DNA of 64,000 bases from Anaerolineae bacterium (lineage in GTDB: Bacteria > Chloroflexota > Anaerolineae > 4572-78 > J111), in contig JAHDWA010000010.1 in the NCBI GenBank assembly GCA_023382535.1, positions 62,001 through 126,000 of the forward strand, written 5' to 3'. How positions within the stretch are numbered: the first letter of the stretch is position 1; every line of letters starts with the position of its first letter. Shown piece after piece: positions 42,082 to 50,831 of this stretch. The notes beneath the pieces are model-generated. The model was not told where the DNA came from, ran no database searches, and saw nothing but the letters and a program-made list of their open reading frames with translations. Position numbers and translations under genes: made by a program.

Positions 42082-43446
42082 TTGGCTAAAGATGTGGTGA
42101 TGCCCGCCCTGGGCATGGCTCAAGAAACAGGTATTCTCTTGCAGTGGCTCAAAGCGCCCGGCGACACAGTAGCCAAGGGCGAGCCGCTGATGGAAGTTGA
42201 AACCGACAAAGCGGCGGTCGAGGTTGAAGCGCCGGCCTCCGGCGTGCTGGCCCAGGTGACGGCCCAGCCCGGCGACGAGGTTCCGGTGGGGCAGGTCATT
42301 GCCAGGATTCTGACGGCGGAAGAAGCGGCCATGCCCAGAGGCGAGGAGGCGGAGAAACGAGGAGGCGAAACAGAAGCGGCCATGGAGACTCCCTCCTCAG
42401 CCCTCCCGCTTAAAGGGGGAGGGGGCATGGCCAGCCCGGTGGCGGCACGGATGGCAGCGGAACACAATCTGGATTTGAGCCAAATCAACCCTGATGGTAA
42501 TCGCATCCAGAAGGCCGATGTCCTGGCTTATCTAGAGACCAAAGCCAACGGCGGTCAGCCGGCGGCGGTAGGTGGGCGACCTCTGGCTTCACCCAAGGCG
42601 CGACGGCTGGCAGCAGAGCAGGGCTTTGACCTGGCCGCTATCGCTGGCAGCGGGCCGGAGGGAGCAGTTCTGGCGGCGGATGTCGAAGAGGCGAAGCGGC
42701 GAAGAGGCGAAGCGGCGAAGCCAAAAGAGACTCCAGTCTTCCAGCCTTCCAGTCTTCCAACCCTCCAGCCCTCCACCCTCCCCGTCAGCCGCATGTGGCA
42801 GGTGATGGCCCAACGCTTAACCGAAAGCTGGACGACCGTTCCTCATTTCTACCTGGCCGCCGAGGTCAACGCTGCCGGTTTGGTCCAGTGGCGGGAGCGG
42901 GTTTTGCAGCGAGCCACGGAGAAGGTCACTTACACCGATCTGCTGGTCAAGCTGGTCGCCGCTGCCCTGCGCCGGCATCCGCGCCTTAATGCCCGCTGGG
43001 ATAATAACAACAGCATCGTGCTCAACGAAGCGGTCAACGTCGGGCTGGCCGTGGCGGTGGAAGAGGGGCTGCTGGTGCCGGTCATTCACGAGGCCGACCG
43101 CCTGGGGCTGAATGATCTGGCCCGGCGTCGCCAGGAGCTGGTCGGCAAAGCCCAAAACGGTAAATTATCGCTCGACGATTTGAGCGGCGGAACCTTTACC
43201 ATCAGCAATTTAGGGATGTACGGGGTGGATGCTTTTAACGCCATCGTCAACCCGCCCCAGGCCGCCATCCTGGCCCTGGGCCGCATCGCCGAACGGGTGG
43301 CGCCGGTCAACGGCCAACCCGCCGTGCAGCCGATGTTGACCATGACCCTGTCATGTGACCACCGGGTGGTGGACGGGGCGCGGGGCGCGCAGTTTCTACA
43401 AACCCTGGCCGAACTGGTGGCAGAACCGATGCGCTTACTCGATTAA
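42082..43446 (+). CDS. Dihydrolipoamide acyltransferase (E2) with two subunit-binding domains
   Basis: A 454-residue E2. The lipoyl domain spans about residues 1-75 with the lipoylated Lys in VETDKAAVEV. Two peripheral subunit-binding domains follow (SPVAARMAAEHNLDLSQIN and SPKARRLAAEQGFDLAAIA), then a linker and a catalytic domain ending in CDHRVVDGARGA, which has the catalytic His and Asp. The start is TTG 42082, supported by GGAGG 6 nt upstream. The linker before the catalytic domain is encoded by repetitive DNA (CTTCCAGTCTTCCAACC-like). No E3 lipoamide dehydrogenase lies in the window. Confidence 0.9.
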   Translation: MAKDVVMPALGMAQETGILLQWLKAPGDTVAKGEPLMEVETDKAAVEVEAPASGVLAQVTAQPGDEVPVGQVIARILTAEEAAMPRGEEAEKRGGETEAAMETPSSALPLKGGGGMASPVAARMAAEHNLDLSQINPDGNRIQKADVLAYLETKANGGQPAAVGGRPLASPKARRLAAEQGFDLAAIAGSGPEGAVLAADVEEAKRRRGEAAKPKETPVFQPSSLPTLQPSTLPVSRMWQVMAQRLTESWTTVPHFYLAAEVNAAGLVQWRERVLQRATEKVTYTDLLVKLVAAALRRHPRLNARWDNNNSIVLNEAVNVGLAVAVEEGLLVPVIHEADRLGLNDLARRRQELVGKAQNGKLSLDDLSGGTFTISNLGMYGVDAFNAIVNPPQAAILALGRIAERVAPVNGQPAVQPMLTMTLSCDHRVVDGARGAQFLQTLAELVAEPMRLLD

Positions 43447-43530
43447 GGTGACAGGCACTTATCAATCTGTCATTGGGCTTATTTCAACAAAACCTGCCTA
43501 TATTTAGGGGTTTAAAAGTGCCTGTCACCT
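43446..43530. repeat. MITE/REP-like element, 15-bp inverted repeats AGGTGACAGGCACTT
   Basis: Perfect 15-bp inverted repeats (43446-43460 and 43516-43530) enclose 55 nt without coding capacity; the first base is the last base of the E2 stop codon. The ends match those of 6765-6839 at all but one of the 14 shared positions, whereas the interiors are unrelated. Confidence 0.65.
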
Positions 43531-43557
43531 GGTTTTAGGGGTAGCTGGCAAGAAACA

Positions 43558-44943
43558 ATGGCCAAGAAGCGAACGCTCATCCGCAATAGTGTCGTAATTA
43601 CGATGGATCAGGTGCTGGGTGACTTTGAGCAGGCCGACCTCCTGATCGAGGATGACCTCATTGCCGCGGTTGGGCCAGACCTGCCGGTAAGCGATGCTCA
43701 AATCGTTGACGGCTCCGCCATGATCGTTCTGCCCGGCCTGATTGACACGCACCGCCACACCTGGCAAAGCGTGATTCGGGGGATTTCTTCGGATTGGACG
43801 CTGGGCCAGTATTTTGAGCGGATACGCGGGGGCATGTCGCTGGCGTACCGGCCGGAAGATGTCTACGCGGCCAATCTGCTCGGCGCGTTGGAGGCGTTGG
43901 ACAGCGGCGTTACCACCCTGCTCGACTGGTCGCACATCATGAATACACCTGACCACGCCGATGAGGCCATCCGTGGCCTCCGGGAGGCGGGCATCCGGGC
44001 CATCTTTGCCCACGGTACACCGAGCGACCCACCGGGCGTGTGGTACCAACAGAGTACGCTTCGACATCCCGCTGACATCAAGCGCCTCCGCACCCGGTAT
44101 TTCTCGGCCAATGAGGGCTTGGTGACGCTGATGATGGCCATTCGGGGCCCAGACTTTTCGACGCTGGAGACGACGATTGATGATCTACGGCTGGCCCGGG
44201 AGCTTGGCCTGCGGGTGACGCTGCACATCGGCGGGGGATTGTTGGGCAAGCAGGCCAAATCGGTCGAGCGGATGCATGAAGCCGGGGTTTTGGGGCCGGA
44301 TATGACCTTTGTCCACTGCAACTGCTGTACTGACGAGGCGCTGCGCCTCATTGCCGACTCGGGCGGAGCTGCTTCCGTTGCGGCCAGGGTGGAGATGCAG
44401 ATGGGCCATGGCTTCCCGGCCACAGGCCGCCTGCTCGCAGCGGGGGTCCGGCCCAGTTTGAGCATAGACGTAGTGACCAGTGTCGGCGGCAATATGTTCG
44501 ACGAGATGCGCATCGCGCTGCAGACCGAGCGGGCGCGCCAGAATCAAGCGGCGCTCGACGGCAACGAGCCGGTCAAGCAGCTTGAGTTGAGCGCCGGCGA
44601 CGTGCTCCAGTTTGCCACGCTTGAAGGGGCGCGCACCTGCGGGCTGGCCGACCGGACCGGCTCGATTAGTCCCGGCAAGCAGGCCGATTTGATTTTGCTG
44701 CGGCGAGACACCCTCAATCTCATGCCGCTCAACCACCTGCGCGGGTCGGTGGTTATGGCCGCGGGGCCGGGCAACGTGGATACCATTTTTGTGGCCGGCA
44801 GGCTGGTCAAGCAGCACGGTAGACTGCTACACTGCGACCTGGATCGAGTTTACCGGCTGGCTGTCGAGACACGAGATTACCTGTTCGCGGCTACAGGCAT
44901 ACCGCCAGGTTCAACGCCGGTGGGTTTACCTCGGGCTAGCTGA
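43558..44943 (+). CDS. Amidohydrolase, cytosine deaminase/chlorohydrolase-like
   Basis: A 461-residue metal-dependent deaminase or hydrolase. The HxH motif is DTHRHTWQ (residues about 62-69; the first His and the second His are ligands), the third His is in LRVTLHIGG, the fourth in MTFVHCNCC, and the metal Asp is in LSIDVV. It belongs to the ATZ/TRZ-like group acting on N-heterocycles and guanine-like compounds. A paralogue lies at 55168. It follows the repeat at 43446; no strong ribosome site is seen. RidA follows by 21 nt. Confidence 0.88.
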   Translation: MAKKRTLIRNSVVITMDQVLGDFEQADLLIEDDLIAAVGPDLPVSDAQIVDGSAMIVLPGLIDTHRHTWQSVIRGISSDWTLGQYFERIRGGMSLAYRPEDVYAANLLGALEALDSGVTTLLDWSHIMNTPDHADEAIRGLREAGIRAIFAHGTPSDPPGVWYQQSTLRHPADIKRLRTRYFSANEGLVTLMMAIRGPDFSTLETTIDDLRLARELGLRVTLHIGGGLLGKQAKSVERMHEAGVLGPDMTFVHCNCCTDEALRLIADSGGAASVAARVEMQMGHGFPATGRLLAAGVRPSLSIDVVTSVGGNMFDEMRIALQTERARQNQAALDGNEPVKQLELSAGDVLQFATLEGARTCGLADRTGSISPGKQADLILLRRDTLNLMPLNHLRGSVVMAAGPGNVDTIFVAGRLVKQHGRLLHCDLDRVYRLAVETRDYLFAATGIPPGSTPVGLPRAS

Positions 44944-44964
44944 CCAATAATCAAGGAGAGGTTT

Positions 44965-45399
44965 ATGAATCCTCATTTTGAACTTATTCACACGGCCGAG
45001 AACGATCCAAAGTGGAATATGCCCTACGCCCCGGCCATCAAGGTCCACTCAGGGAAAACCGTGTATGTGGCCGGGGTGACGGCCGCGCCGGTGTATCACA
45101 GCCATCCTCACATTCCGGCTGAATTTGACAACATTCCCGAAGAGGCTGGGCGGCAAACAGAGATGGCTCTCGACAATTTGCGGAACGTTCTCCGGGCGGC
45201 GGGCGGTGATCTGGGCGACGTGGTGCAGCTCTTCCGTTTTATGGTGGATCAGGAAAAGAATCAGGATGCCATTAACCGGGTCATGGCCCGTTACTTTGGC
45301 GATCATCGTCCCACCACCACCTCGGTCGAGGTGGTTCGCCTGGCGACCGACCCGCGCCTGGTCTTAGAGATAACGGCTGTGGCCGTTGTGGCGGAGTAA
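44965..45399 (+). CDS. RidA/YjgF/YER057c/UK114 family protein
   Basis: A 144-residue protein of the Rid family, slightly longer than the usual 125-130. It has the trimer-forming features YVAGVT, QTEMALDNLRNVLRAAGGDLGDVVQLFRFM and the late TSVEVVRLATDPRLVLEI; the Arg of the active site is present in VVRLATDPR. It probably hydrolyses reactive imines or acts as a deaminase accessory in the pathway of the preceding amidohydrolase. The ribosome site is AAGGAGAGG. Confidence 0.88.
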   Translation: MNPHFELIHTAENDPKWNMPYAPAIKVHSGKTVYVAGVTAAPVYHSHPHIPAEFDNIPEEAGRQTEMALDNLRNVLRAAGGDLGDVVQLFRFMVDQEKNQDAINRVMARYFGDHRPTTTSVEVVRLATDPRLVLEITAVAVVAE

Positions 45400-45402
45400 A
45401 AA

Positions 45403-46281
45403 ATGATACAGAAGATTGGCTTTGTCGGACTGGGGCGCATGGGCAGCCCCATGGCCCTGAATCTGGTGAGGGCCGGTTACCCGGTCACGGTTTACAACCG
45501 CACTCCGGAAAAAACCAAACCCCTGGCCGAGGCCGGAGCGGCGGTGGCCGGCTCACTGGCCGAACTTGCCAGAGACTCGGAGATTGTGATTACAATGGTC
45601 AGCGACTCGGCGGCCCTGCAAGACGTGGTTTTGGGACCGGACGGTTTATTGGACAGCTTGCAGCCGGGCGCCGTTTTGATTGATATGAGCACCGTGGATC
45701 CAAAAATCTCGCGGCAGGTGGCTGAGGCCGTCCGGGCGCGGGGAGCGCACATGCTCGATGCGCCAGTTTCCGGCAGCACCATGCTGGCCGAGCAAGGCGC
45801 TTTGAGCATTATGGTCGGCGGTGAGGAGAACGTCCACGAGCGGGTGCGGGAGGTGCTGTTAAAGATGGGCGGCCGGAGCACGCATGTCGGGCCAAACGGG
45901 GCAGCCGCCTCGCTCAAACTGGCGGTTAACATCATCATTGGGGTAACAATGGAGGTATTGGCCGAAAGCGTTGTCCTGGCCCAACGGGCGGGCGTGGCTC
46001 CTGAAGTTGCGGTCGAGGTCCTGTCGAACAGCGCGGTTGCTTCTCCTTTCCTCAAATACAAGGCTCCGCAGCTCCTGCAACCTTTGGGACCCGCCGCTTT
46101 CACGGCCAGCATGATGCAAAAAGATTTCACGATGGCCCTGCAAATGGCGCGTGAGACAGGGGTGCCCTTACCGGCGACGGCGGCGGCTAACGAAGTGCTG
46201 ACTATGGCCCGCGGCCTGGGGCTGGGCGATCATGATTTCGCCGCCGTCACCACCGTTATCAGGCAGCTCTCCGGGGGGTGA
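45403..46281 (+). CDS. NAD(P)-dependent beta-hydroxyacid dehydrogenase (3-hydroxyisobutyrate dehydrogenase family), copy 2
   Basis: A 292-residue dehydrogenase with GFVGLGRMGSPMALNLV at the N-terminus, DAPVSGSTMLAEQGALSIM in the substrate segment and the catalytic Lys in NGAAASLKLAVNI. It is a distant paralogue of 15307. It starts 3 nt after the RidA stop and is followed by a Zn dehydrogenase, so 43558-47353 looks like one operon. Confidence 0.9.
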   Translation: MIQKIGFVGLGRMGSPMALNLVRAGYPVTVYNRTPEKTKPLAEAGAAVAGSLAELARDSEIVITMVSDSAALQDVVLGPDGLLDSLQPGAVLIDMSTVDPKISRQVAEAVRARGAHMLDAPVSGSTMLAEQGALSIMVGGEENVHERVREVLLKMGGRSTHVGPNGAAASLKLAVNIIIGVTMEVLAESVVLAQRAGVAPEVAVEVLSNSAVASPFLKYKAPQLLQPLGPAAFTASMMQKDFTMALQMARETGVPLPATAAANEVLTMARGLGLGDHDFAAVTTVIRQLSGG

Positions 46282-46291
46282 GAAAAGTCCG

Positions 46292-47353
46292 ATGAAAGCC
46301 GCTGTCTATCACGGCAACCGTGACATCCGCATTGAGGCCATGCCGGAGCCGGGCCAGCCGGGACCGGACGAGATACTTCTTGAAGTTCTGCGGGGAGCTA
46401 TCTGCGGCACGGATGTCACCGAATATTTGCACGGTCCTCACTTTGCCCCTATAACACGGCCTCATCCCGCCAGCGGTCACGTCGGCCCGCTGATTCTGGG
46501 CCACGAATTTGTCGGGCGGGTGGTCGAAGTGGGGGCGGAGGTTGAGGGTTTCAAGGTGGGCCAGCGGGTTGTGCCGGGCGCGGGGGCGTGGTGTGGCAAG
46601 TGCAAATGGTGCCTGGCCGGTCGCGTTAATCTTTGTATCAACTATTTTGTTTTTGGTCTGAGCGCTCATGGAGGTCTGGCTGAAAGGGCCAAAGTACCGG
46701 CCTATATGGCCCAGCTTGTGCCGAATAGGTGTACCGACGATGCGGCGGCGATGGGCCAGCCTTTAGCCGTTGCGCTTCACGCGGTGGAACGCAGCCAGGC
46801 CCAACCCGGCCAGACCATTGGCCTGCTGGGCGTGGGTGGCATTGGCTCATTCATCTTGGCCGCTGCTCGCGCGCAAAAGTTAGGACCGATCGTGGCGATT
46901 GACGTTGACGACGAACGCCTGGCTAAAGCCGCCCAGTTGGGGGCGACTCATCTGGTGAATGCTCGGAGTGAAGACCCCGTCCAGGCGGTTCGCCGCCTGA
47001 CCGATGGGCTGGGCGTGGAAGTTTTTATCGAAGCCTCGGGCGCGCCGTCTGGCCCCAGCACCGCCCTGGCGGCCACCCAGAAAGGGGGGCACATTTTAAT
47101 AGTAGGCATGCAAGCCGAACCGCGCCCCCTGGATTTGCACGATATGACGTATCGGGAAATTACCATGACCACCACGGTCGCGCATGTTTGCCAGGCCGAC
47201 CTGCCCAAATCTCTGGAAATTTTGACGAACACCGACCTGGCCGAAACGGTTCTGGATCGAGTCATTCCGCTGGAGGGTTTGGTCGAGGATGGCATCATAG
47301 CCCTGGCCGAGGGTAGAGCCAAAGGCAAAGTTGTCGTAAATCCACAGCAGTAA
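46292..47353 (+). CDS. Zinc-dependent dehydrogenase (2,3-butanediol dehydrogenase-like)
   Basis: A 353-residue MDR enzyme. Catalytic zinc residues lie in RGAICGTDVTEY and ILGHEFVG, the structural zinc Cys in AWCGKCKWCLAGRVNLC, and the nucleotide fold is IGLLGVGGIGSFILAAA. The insertion of a longer loop before GHE (HGPHFAPITRPHPASGHVGP) is typical of butanediol/acetoin-type dehydrogenases. ATG 46292 is the start; the frame extends upstream but only within the previous gene. With two E1 sets of acetoin-dehydrogenase type in the window, a butanediol or acetoin link is plausible but unproven. Confidence 0.88.
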   Translation: MKAAVYHGNRDIRIEAMPEPGQPGPDEILLEVLRGAICGTDVTEYLHGPHFAPITRPHPASGHVGPLILGHEFVGRVVEVGAEVEGFKVGQRVVPGAGAWCGKCKWCLAGRVNLCINYFVFGLSAHGGLAERAKVPAYMAQLVPNRCTDDAAAMGQPLAVALHAVERSQAQPGQTIGLLGVGGIGSFILAAARAQKLGPIVAIDVDDERLAKAAQLGATHLVNARSEDPVQAVRRLTDGLGVEVFIEASGAPSGPSTALAATQKGGHILIVGMQAEPRPLDLHDMTYREITMTTTVAHVCQADLPKSLEILTNTDLAETVLDRVIPLEGLVEDGIIALAEGRAKGKVVVNPQQ

Positions 47354-47365
47354 AAGGAGCAAATC

Positions 47366-48229
47366 ATGCACCACGTGACCCGCTTTGATGAGTCTGCCTT
47401 GCAAACACCGCCATTCTTTGAAAAGCACAGCCAGGGTTATACCCAGGCCACATTGATTGACCATACGGTTGGCTCCGTCCATACCGGCACCCACATTTGC
47501 CAACTGGCCCCGCAGGGCATGGTATTACCTCACTTTCATGCTTTTGAAGAAAGTTTTTATATTTTGCAGGGGGAAGCCGTGTTGAGTCTGGAGGGGCAAG
47601 CCTATCACCTCAAGCAGGGAGATTTGGGCGCGATCAAGGTCGGCCAGGTTCACGCCTGGCGCAACGTGGGCAACGGGCCGGTCCGCTGGTTTCAGATGGC
47701 CGCCCCTCAACCCAAACCGGCCGGCGGCTGGCAAGATACCTACTTTCTCAAGGAAGGGAGGGCGCCAACCGAAGGCCAACCGCTCGATTTGGCTGATACC
47801 GGGGGCAATCTGCTCAGCCATTTCGACGTCGGGCAAATTCCGCCCCCCGGCGACCCGGCCCGGCAAACGAGCGGTGCGCCGCCGGGAGTCTTTCTCAAGT
47901 GGATAATGGATGAAAAAATCGGGGCGATCCATCACCGGCTGCTCTTTATCGAGTACCAGCCCGGGGTCAGCCTGGCTATGCACGATCACACCTTTGAGGA
48001 GTGCTATTTCATCCTGAGCGGTGAAGTCGAAGCGGTGATAGAGGATAAGCGGTATCTGGCCAAGCCGGGCGATGTATTGTGGACCAGCGTTGGTTGTTTC
48101 CACTCCTTCGCCAATATCGGTACCGAGCCGGTGCGCTGGCTGGAGACGTTTGCCCCCCAGCCCCCGCGCGAAAATGTCTTCCGCTTCCGGGCCGAGTGGG
48201 AGAAAAAGGCCCAGGAATTAGGTGGCTAA
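47366..48229 (+). CDS. Bicupin protein (ureidoglycine aminohydrolase-like)
   Basis: A 287-residue protein with two cupin domains. The first metal motif is LPHFHAFEESFYILQGE, the second MHDHTFEECYFILSGE, each followed by a second box with His (GQVHAWRN and GCFHSFAN). Both domains appear able to bind metal. The layout resembles AllE-type (S)-ureidoglycine aminohydrolases, which would suit purine or ureide catabolism, but no other allantoin genes are seen. A related bicupin is at 49815. The ribosome site is AAAGGAG. Confidence 0.85.
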   Translation: MHHVTRFDESALQTPPFFEKHSQGYTQATLIDHTVGSVHTGTHICQLAPQGMVLPHFHAFEESFYILQGEAVLSLEGQAYHLKQGDLGAIKVGQVHAWRNVGNGPVRWFQMAAPQPKPAGGWQDTYFLKEGRAPTEGQPLDLADTGGNLLSHFDVGQIPPPGDPARQTSGAPPGVFLKWIMDEKIGAIHHRLLFIEYQPGVSLAMHDHTFEECYFILSGEVEAVIEDKRYLAKPGDVLWTSVGCFHSFANIGTEPVRWLETFAPQPPRENVFRFRAEWEKKAQELGG

Positions 48230-48261
48230 ATTTTATTAAATTATAGACAAGCAAGGGGGAT

Positions 48262-49680
48262 ATGATGAGAAAGCAAACCAAAAAAACCGCATTACAATTT
48301 GTGATCCTGCTGGCAGTTATTCTGCTGTTGGCGGCGTGCGGGGCGGCCTCGGCCCCACAACCCGCCGCACCGGCCCAGGAACCGGCGGCTCAGGAAGCGG
48401 CGACAGAAGCGCCTGCCGCCGAGGCAGCAGCCACCGAAGAAGCTGCGGCCCCGGAAGCAGCCACGGAAGAGGCGGCCGCCGAGGAGCCAGCAGCGGAAGA
48501 AGCAGCGGGGGCGAGCGCGCCCTCCGGCGAGCCAATTCGCATTGGCGGTTCCCTGGCTTTAACCGGGCCTTTTGCCGCCACCGGCATCGTCCACAAGATT
48601 GTGGGCGAGGAGTTTGTGAAGAAGCTCAACGAGGAAGGTGGCCTGTTGGGCCGCCCCGTCGAGTGGGTGCTCTTTGATGATGAGTCCGTGCCCGATAAAG
48701 CGGCGGCCCTCTACGAGCGCCTGATTACCGAAGAGGAAGTGGACCTGCTGATCGGTCCCTACGGCACCGGCAACATCACCGCCGCTATGAACGTGGCCGA
48801 ACGGTATGGCTACGTTTTTCCGCATCACACCGGCAGTTTGACCTACGCCTACACCTATGACAAGCACTTTCCGATGTGGTACACCGGCTTACATCCCAAC
48901 ATTACCACCTCTAATTTGCTCTTCGACGCCCTGGAATCGAGCGGCAATCCGCCCAAGACCATTGGCTTTGTGGTCAACCAGTTCCCCGGCTCCAAGTTTA
49001 TGGCGCTGGGCCAGGAGGGCACCGACGAAGGCGGCGCGATAAAAGTGGCCGAGGAGCGCGGCTATGAGGTCGTGCTGAACGTTGACTTTCCCCTGACCAT
49101 TAATGACTGGGGGCCTATTGCCGCCCAGGTACGTGAGGCTGACCCCGACTTTATCTTCCTGAGCGGCCTCGGCCTGAACGCCAACGGTTTAATCGAGGCG
49201 CTGCAGGCCATTGACTACCAGCCGAGAGGGTTCTTTGTGTTGTGGCCGGCGGCCGGCCCGCTGCTGGCCCTGGGTGAAGCCAGCGAGGGCGTGATGTCGG
49301 TCACGCTGTTTGAGGAACACGAACCCTTCCTGTCTAACCCTGGCGCCGATGAAATGGTCGAAAGGTTTCACGCCGGGGCGGAGGCAGCCGGGTTAGACTA
49401 TACCGCCGTTGAAACGCAGGCCTCCGCTTCGTGGACCACCTGGCAGGTATTGACGACAGCGGTCAAAGAGACCAACAGTCTTGACCAGGAGGTACTGGCC
49501 AATTGGCTGCACAGCAACACCATCCAGACCGTCATCGGCCCGGTGAGCTTTGACGCCAACAATCAGAACTACGGTCCCGATCTGCAAAAGATCAAGCAAG
49601 TTCAAAACGGCGATTGGATGGTAGTTTACCCCGAAGAGTTTGCTAAAGAAGGAGCCAAGGTTGAGTATCCAGTCAATTAA
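48262..49680 (+). CDS. Liv-type ABC substrate-binding lipoprotein, importer B
   Basis: A 472-residue lipoprotein. The signal ends in the lipobox LLAAC (C26), followed by a long Ala/Glu/Pro linker to about residue 88, then one Peripla_BP_6 domain (GEPIRIGGSLALTGPFAATG). Unlike the protein at 18395 it carries only one ligand domain. It probably serves the LivHMGF genes at 51559-55018, although a bicupin and an SDR gene lie between. A palindromic repeat follows its stop at 49706. Confidence 0.9.
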   Translation: MMRKQTKKTALQFVILLAVILLLAACGAASAPQPAAPAQEPAAQEAATEAPAAEAAATEEAAAPEAATEEAAAEEPAAEEAAGASAPSGEPIRIGGSLALTGPFAATGIVHKIVGEEFVKKLNEEGGLLGRPVEWVLFDDESVPDKAAALYERLITEEEVDLLIGPYGTGNITAAMNVAERYGYVFPHHTGSLTYAYTYDKHFPMWYTGLHPNITTSNLLFDALESSGNPPKTIGFVVNQFPGSKFMALGQEGTDEGGAIKVAEERGYEVVLNVDFPLTINDWGPIAAQVREADPDFIFLSGLGLNANGLIEALQAIDYQPRGFFVLWPAAGPLLALGEASEGVMSVTLFEEHEPFLSNPGADEMVERFHAGAEAAGLDYTAVETQASASWTTWQVLTTAVKETNSLDQEVLANWLHSNTIQTVIGPVSFDANNQNYGPDLQKIKQVQNGDWMVVYPEEFAKEGAKVEYPVN

Positions 49681-49705
49681 CTTATAGTCCTCCCAGGGAG
49701 TTTTC

Positions 49706-49768
49706 GCCGGGATTAGGGGATTGGGGGATAAAAAAATTAGAAAATTCCCCTAATCTCCAAATCCCGGC
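49706..49768. repeat. Palindrome GCCGGGATTAGGGGATT ... AATCCCGGC, copy 1
   Basis: Long imperfect inverted repeat (left 49706-49729, right 49744-49768) after the importer B binding-protein gene. A shorter version lies at 60232-60287, also directly after a binding-protein gene. It may form a strong mRNA 3' hairpin. Confidence 0.65.
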
Positions 49769-49814
49769 CAACAGGGTTGGAAAAAATTTTCTGGACATCT
49801 ATAAGGAGACATTT

Positions 49815-50717
49815 ATGCCTGCTAGACATCTGGTCCGCACGGCTGACCAGGCAGCCTTTGAAACGCCGAGCGCCTTTGCCGCTTTGAGCCAAGGCTTCCG
49901 CCGCTGGTCAATTGTTAACGGTGAAAGCTCCGTCCACCAGGAGTTCAACATCTGCGAGCTTGAGCCGGGCGGTTCAATTGACACCCACATTCACTCGTTC
50001 GAGGAGAGCATTTATGTCCTCGAAGGGCAGCTCACCTGCGAAACCGGCGACGGCCTGTTTGTCCTCACTGAGGGCGATTACGGCGTCTTTTTGGTGGCCG
50101 CGCCGCATGCTTTGCGCAACACCGCCTCCGAGCGGACGCGCTGGGTCGAGATGCTGGCCCCACAGCCCCGCCTGGGCAGCAGCGGCGATACCTTCCCCGT
50201 CGCGCCGCTCGGCCAGGTCGGGCCGCCCCTGACAATTGACCCCCGCGACCCACGCACTCGCTTCTTTGGCAATATCACCCCACAGCACATGGACCCCACC
50301 AAGCAGTCTCAGGACTTACTGGCTGTGTCAGGGAGTATGCGCACCGCGCTGCTGGTCTATACCGGCATTACGGTAAAAATGATGATTGATAGCCAGTTGG
50401 GGGCGTACCTGGCGACGATGTTCATGGTCCAATACGAGCCTGGGGGTGGGGTTGGAAACCACGACCACCCTTTTGAGGAAACATACATGATCCTGGAAGG
50501 GGAAGTGGATGCCTGGTTTGACGAAGAGTACTACCGGCTTAAACCGGGAGACATTGCCTGGGCCGGTGTCGGCTGTATCCACAGGTTTCGCTACCCGCAG
50601 AATGAATTCGTCCGCTGGCTGGAAACATCCGCACCGCAGCCGCCAGCCCGGTATTCGTACCGCTTTGCCCGCGACTGGACTTACTTGGAAGAGGCGTTGA
50701 AGAAGGAGGCGTCATAA
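49815..50717 (+). CDS. Bicupin protein (ureidoglycine aminohydrolase-like), copy 2
   Basis: A 300-residue two-cupin protein related to 47366. Metal motifs are IDTHIHSFEESIYVLEG and VGNHDHPFEETYMILEG, with second boxes AAPHALRN and GCIHRFRY. An insert of about 65 residues links the domains. It lies between the importer B binding protein and an SDR gene. The start at ATG 49815 has AAGGAG 9 nt upstream. Confidence 0.85.
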   Translation: MPARHLVRTADQAAFETPSAFAALSQGFRRWSIVNGESSVHQEFNICELEPGGSIDTHIHSFEESIYVLEGQLTCETGDGLFVLTEGDYGVFLVAAPHALRNTASERTRWVEMLAPQPRLGSSGDTFPVAPLGQVGPPLTIDPRDPRTRFFGNITPQHMDPTKQSQDLLAVSGSMRTALLVYTGITVKMMIDSQLGAYLATMFMVQYEPGGGVGNHDHPFEETYMILEGEVDAWFDEEYYRLKPGDIAWAGVGCIHRFRYPQNEFVRWLETSAPQPPARYSYRFARDWTYLEEALKKEAS

Positions 50718-50738
50718 ACTTGGCCGTGAAAAGTCAAC

Positions 50739-50816
50739 AAGGTAGCAAGGTAGCAGGGTCGCAAGTCGCATCATTTATCTTACGGCGGTCGGCGGTCAGT
50801 CGTCGGCGGTCTATTT
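50739..50816. repeat. GTAGCA repeat plus CGGCGGTC repeats
   Basis: AAGGTAGCAAGGTAGCAG (50739-50756) is followed by three CGGCGGTC units, the last within TCGGCGGTCTATTT (50803-50816), which is identical to 3373-3386. It occupies the spacer between the bicupin and SDR genes. Confidence 0.55.
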
Positions 50817-50831
50817 TCGGGAGAGAAACCA

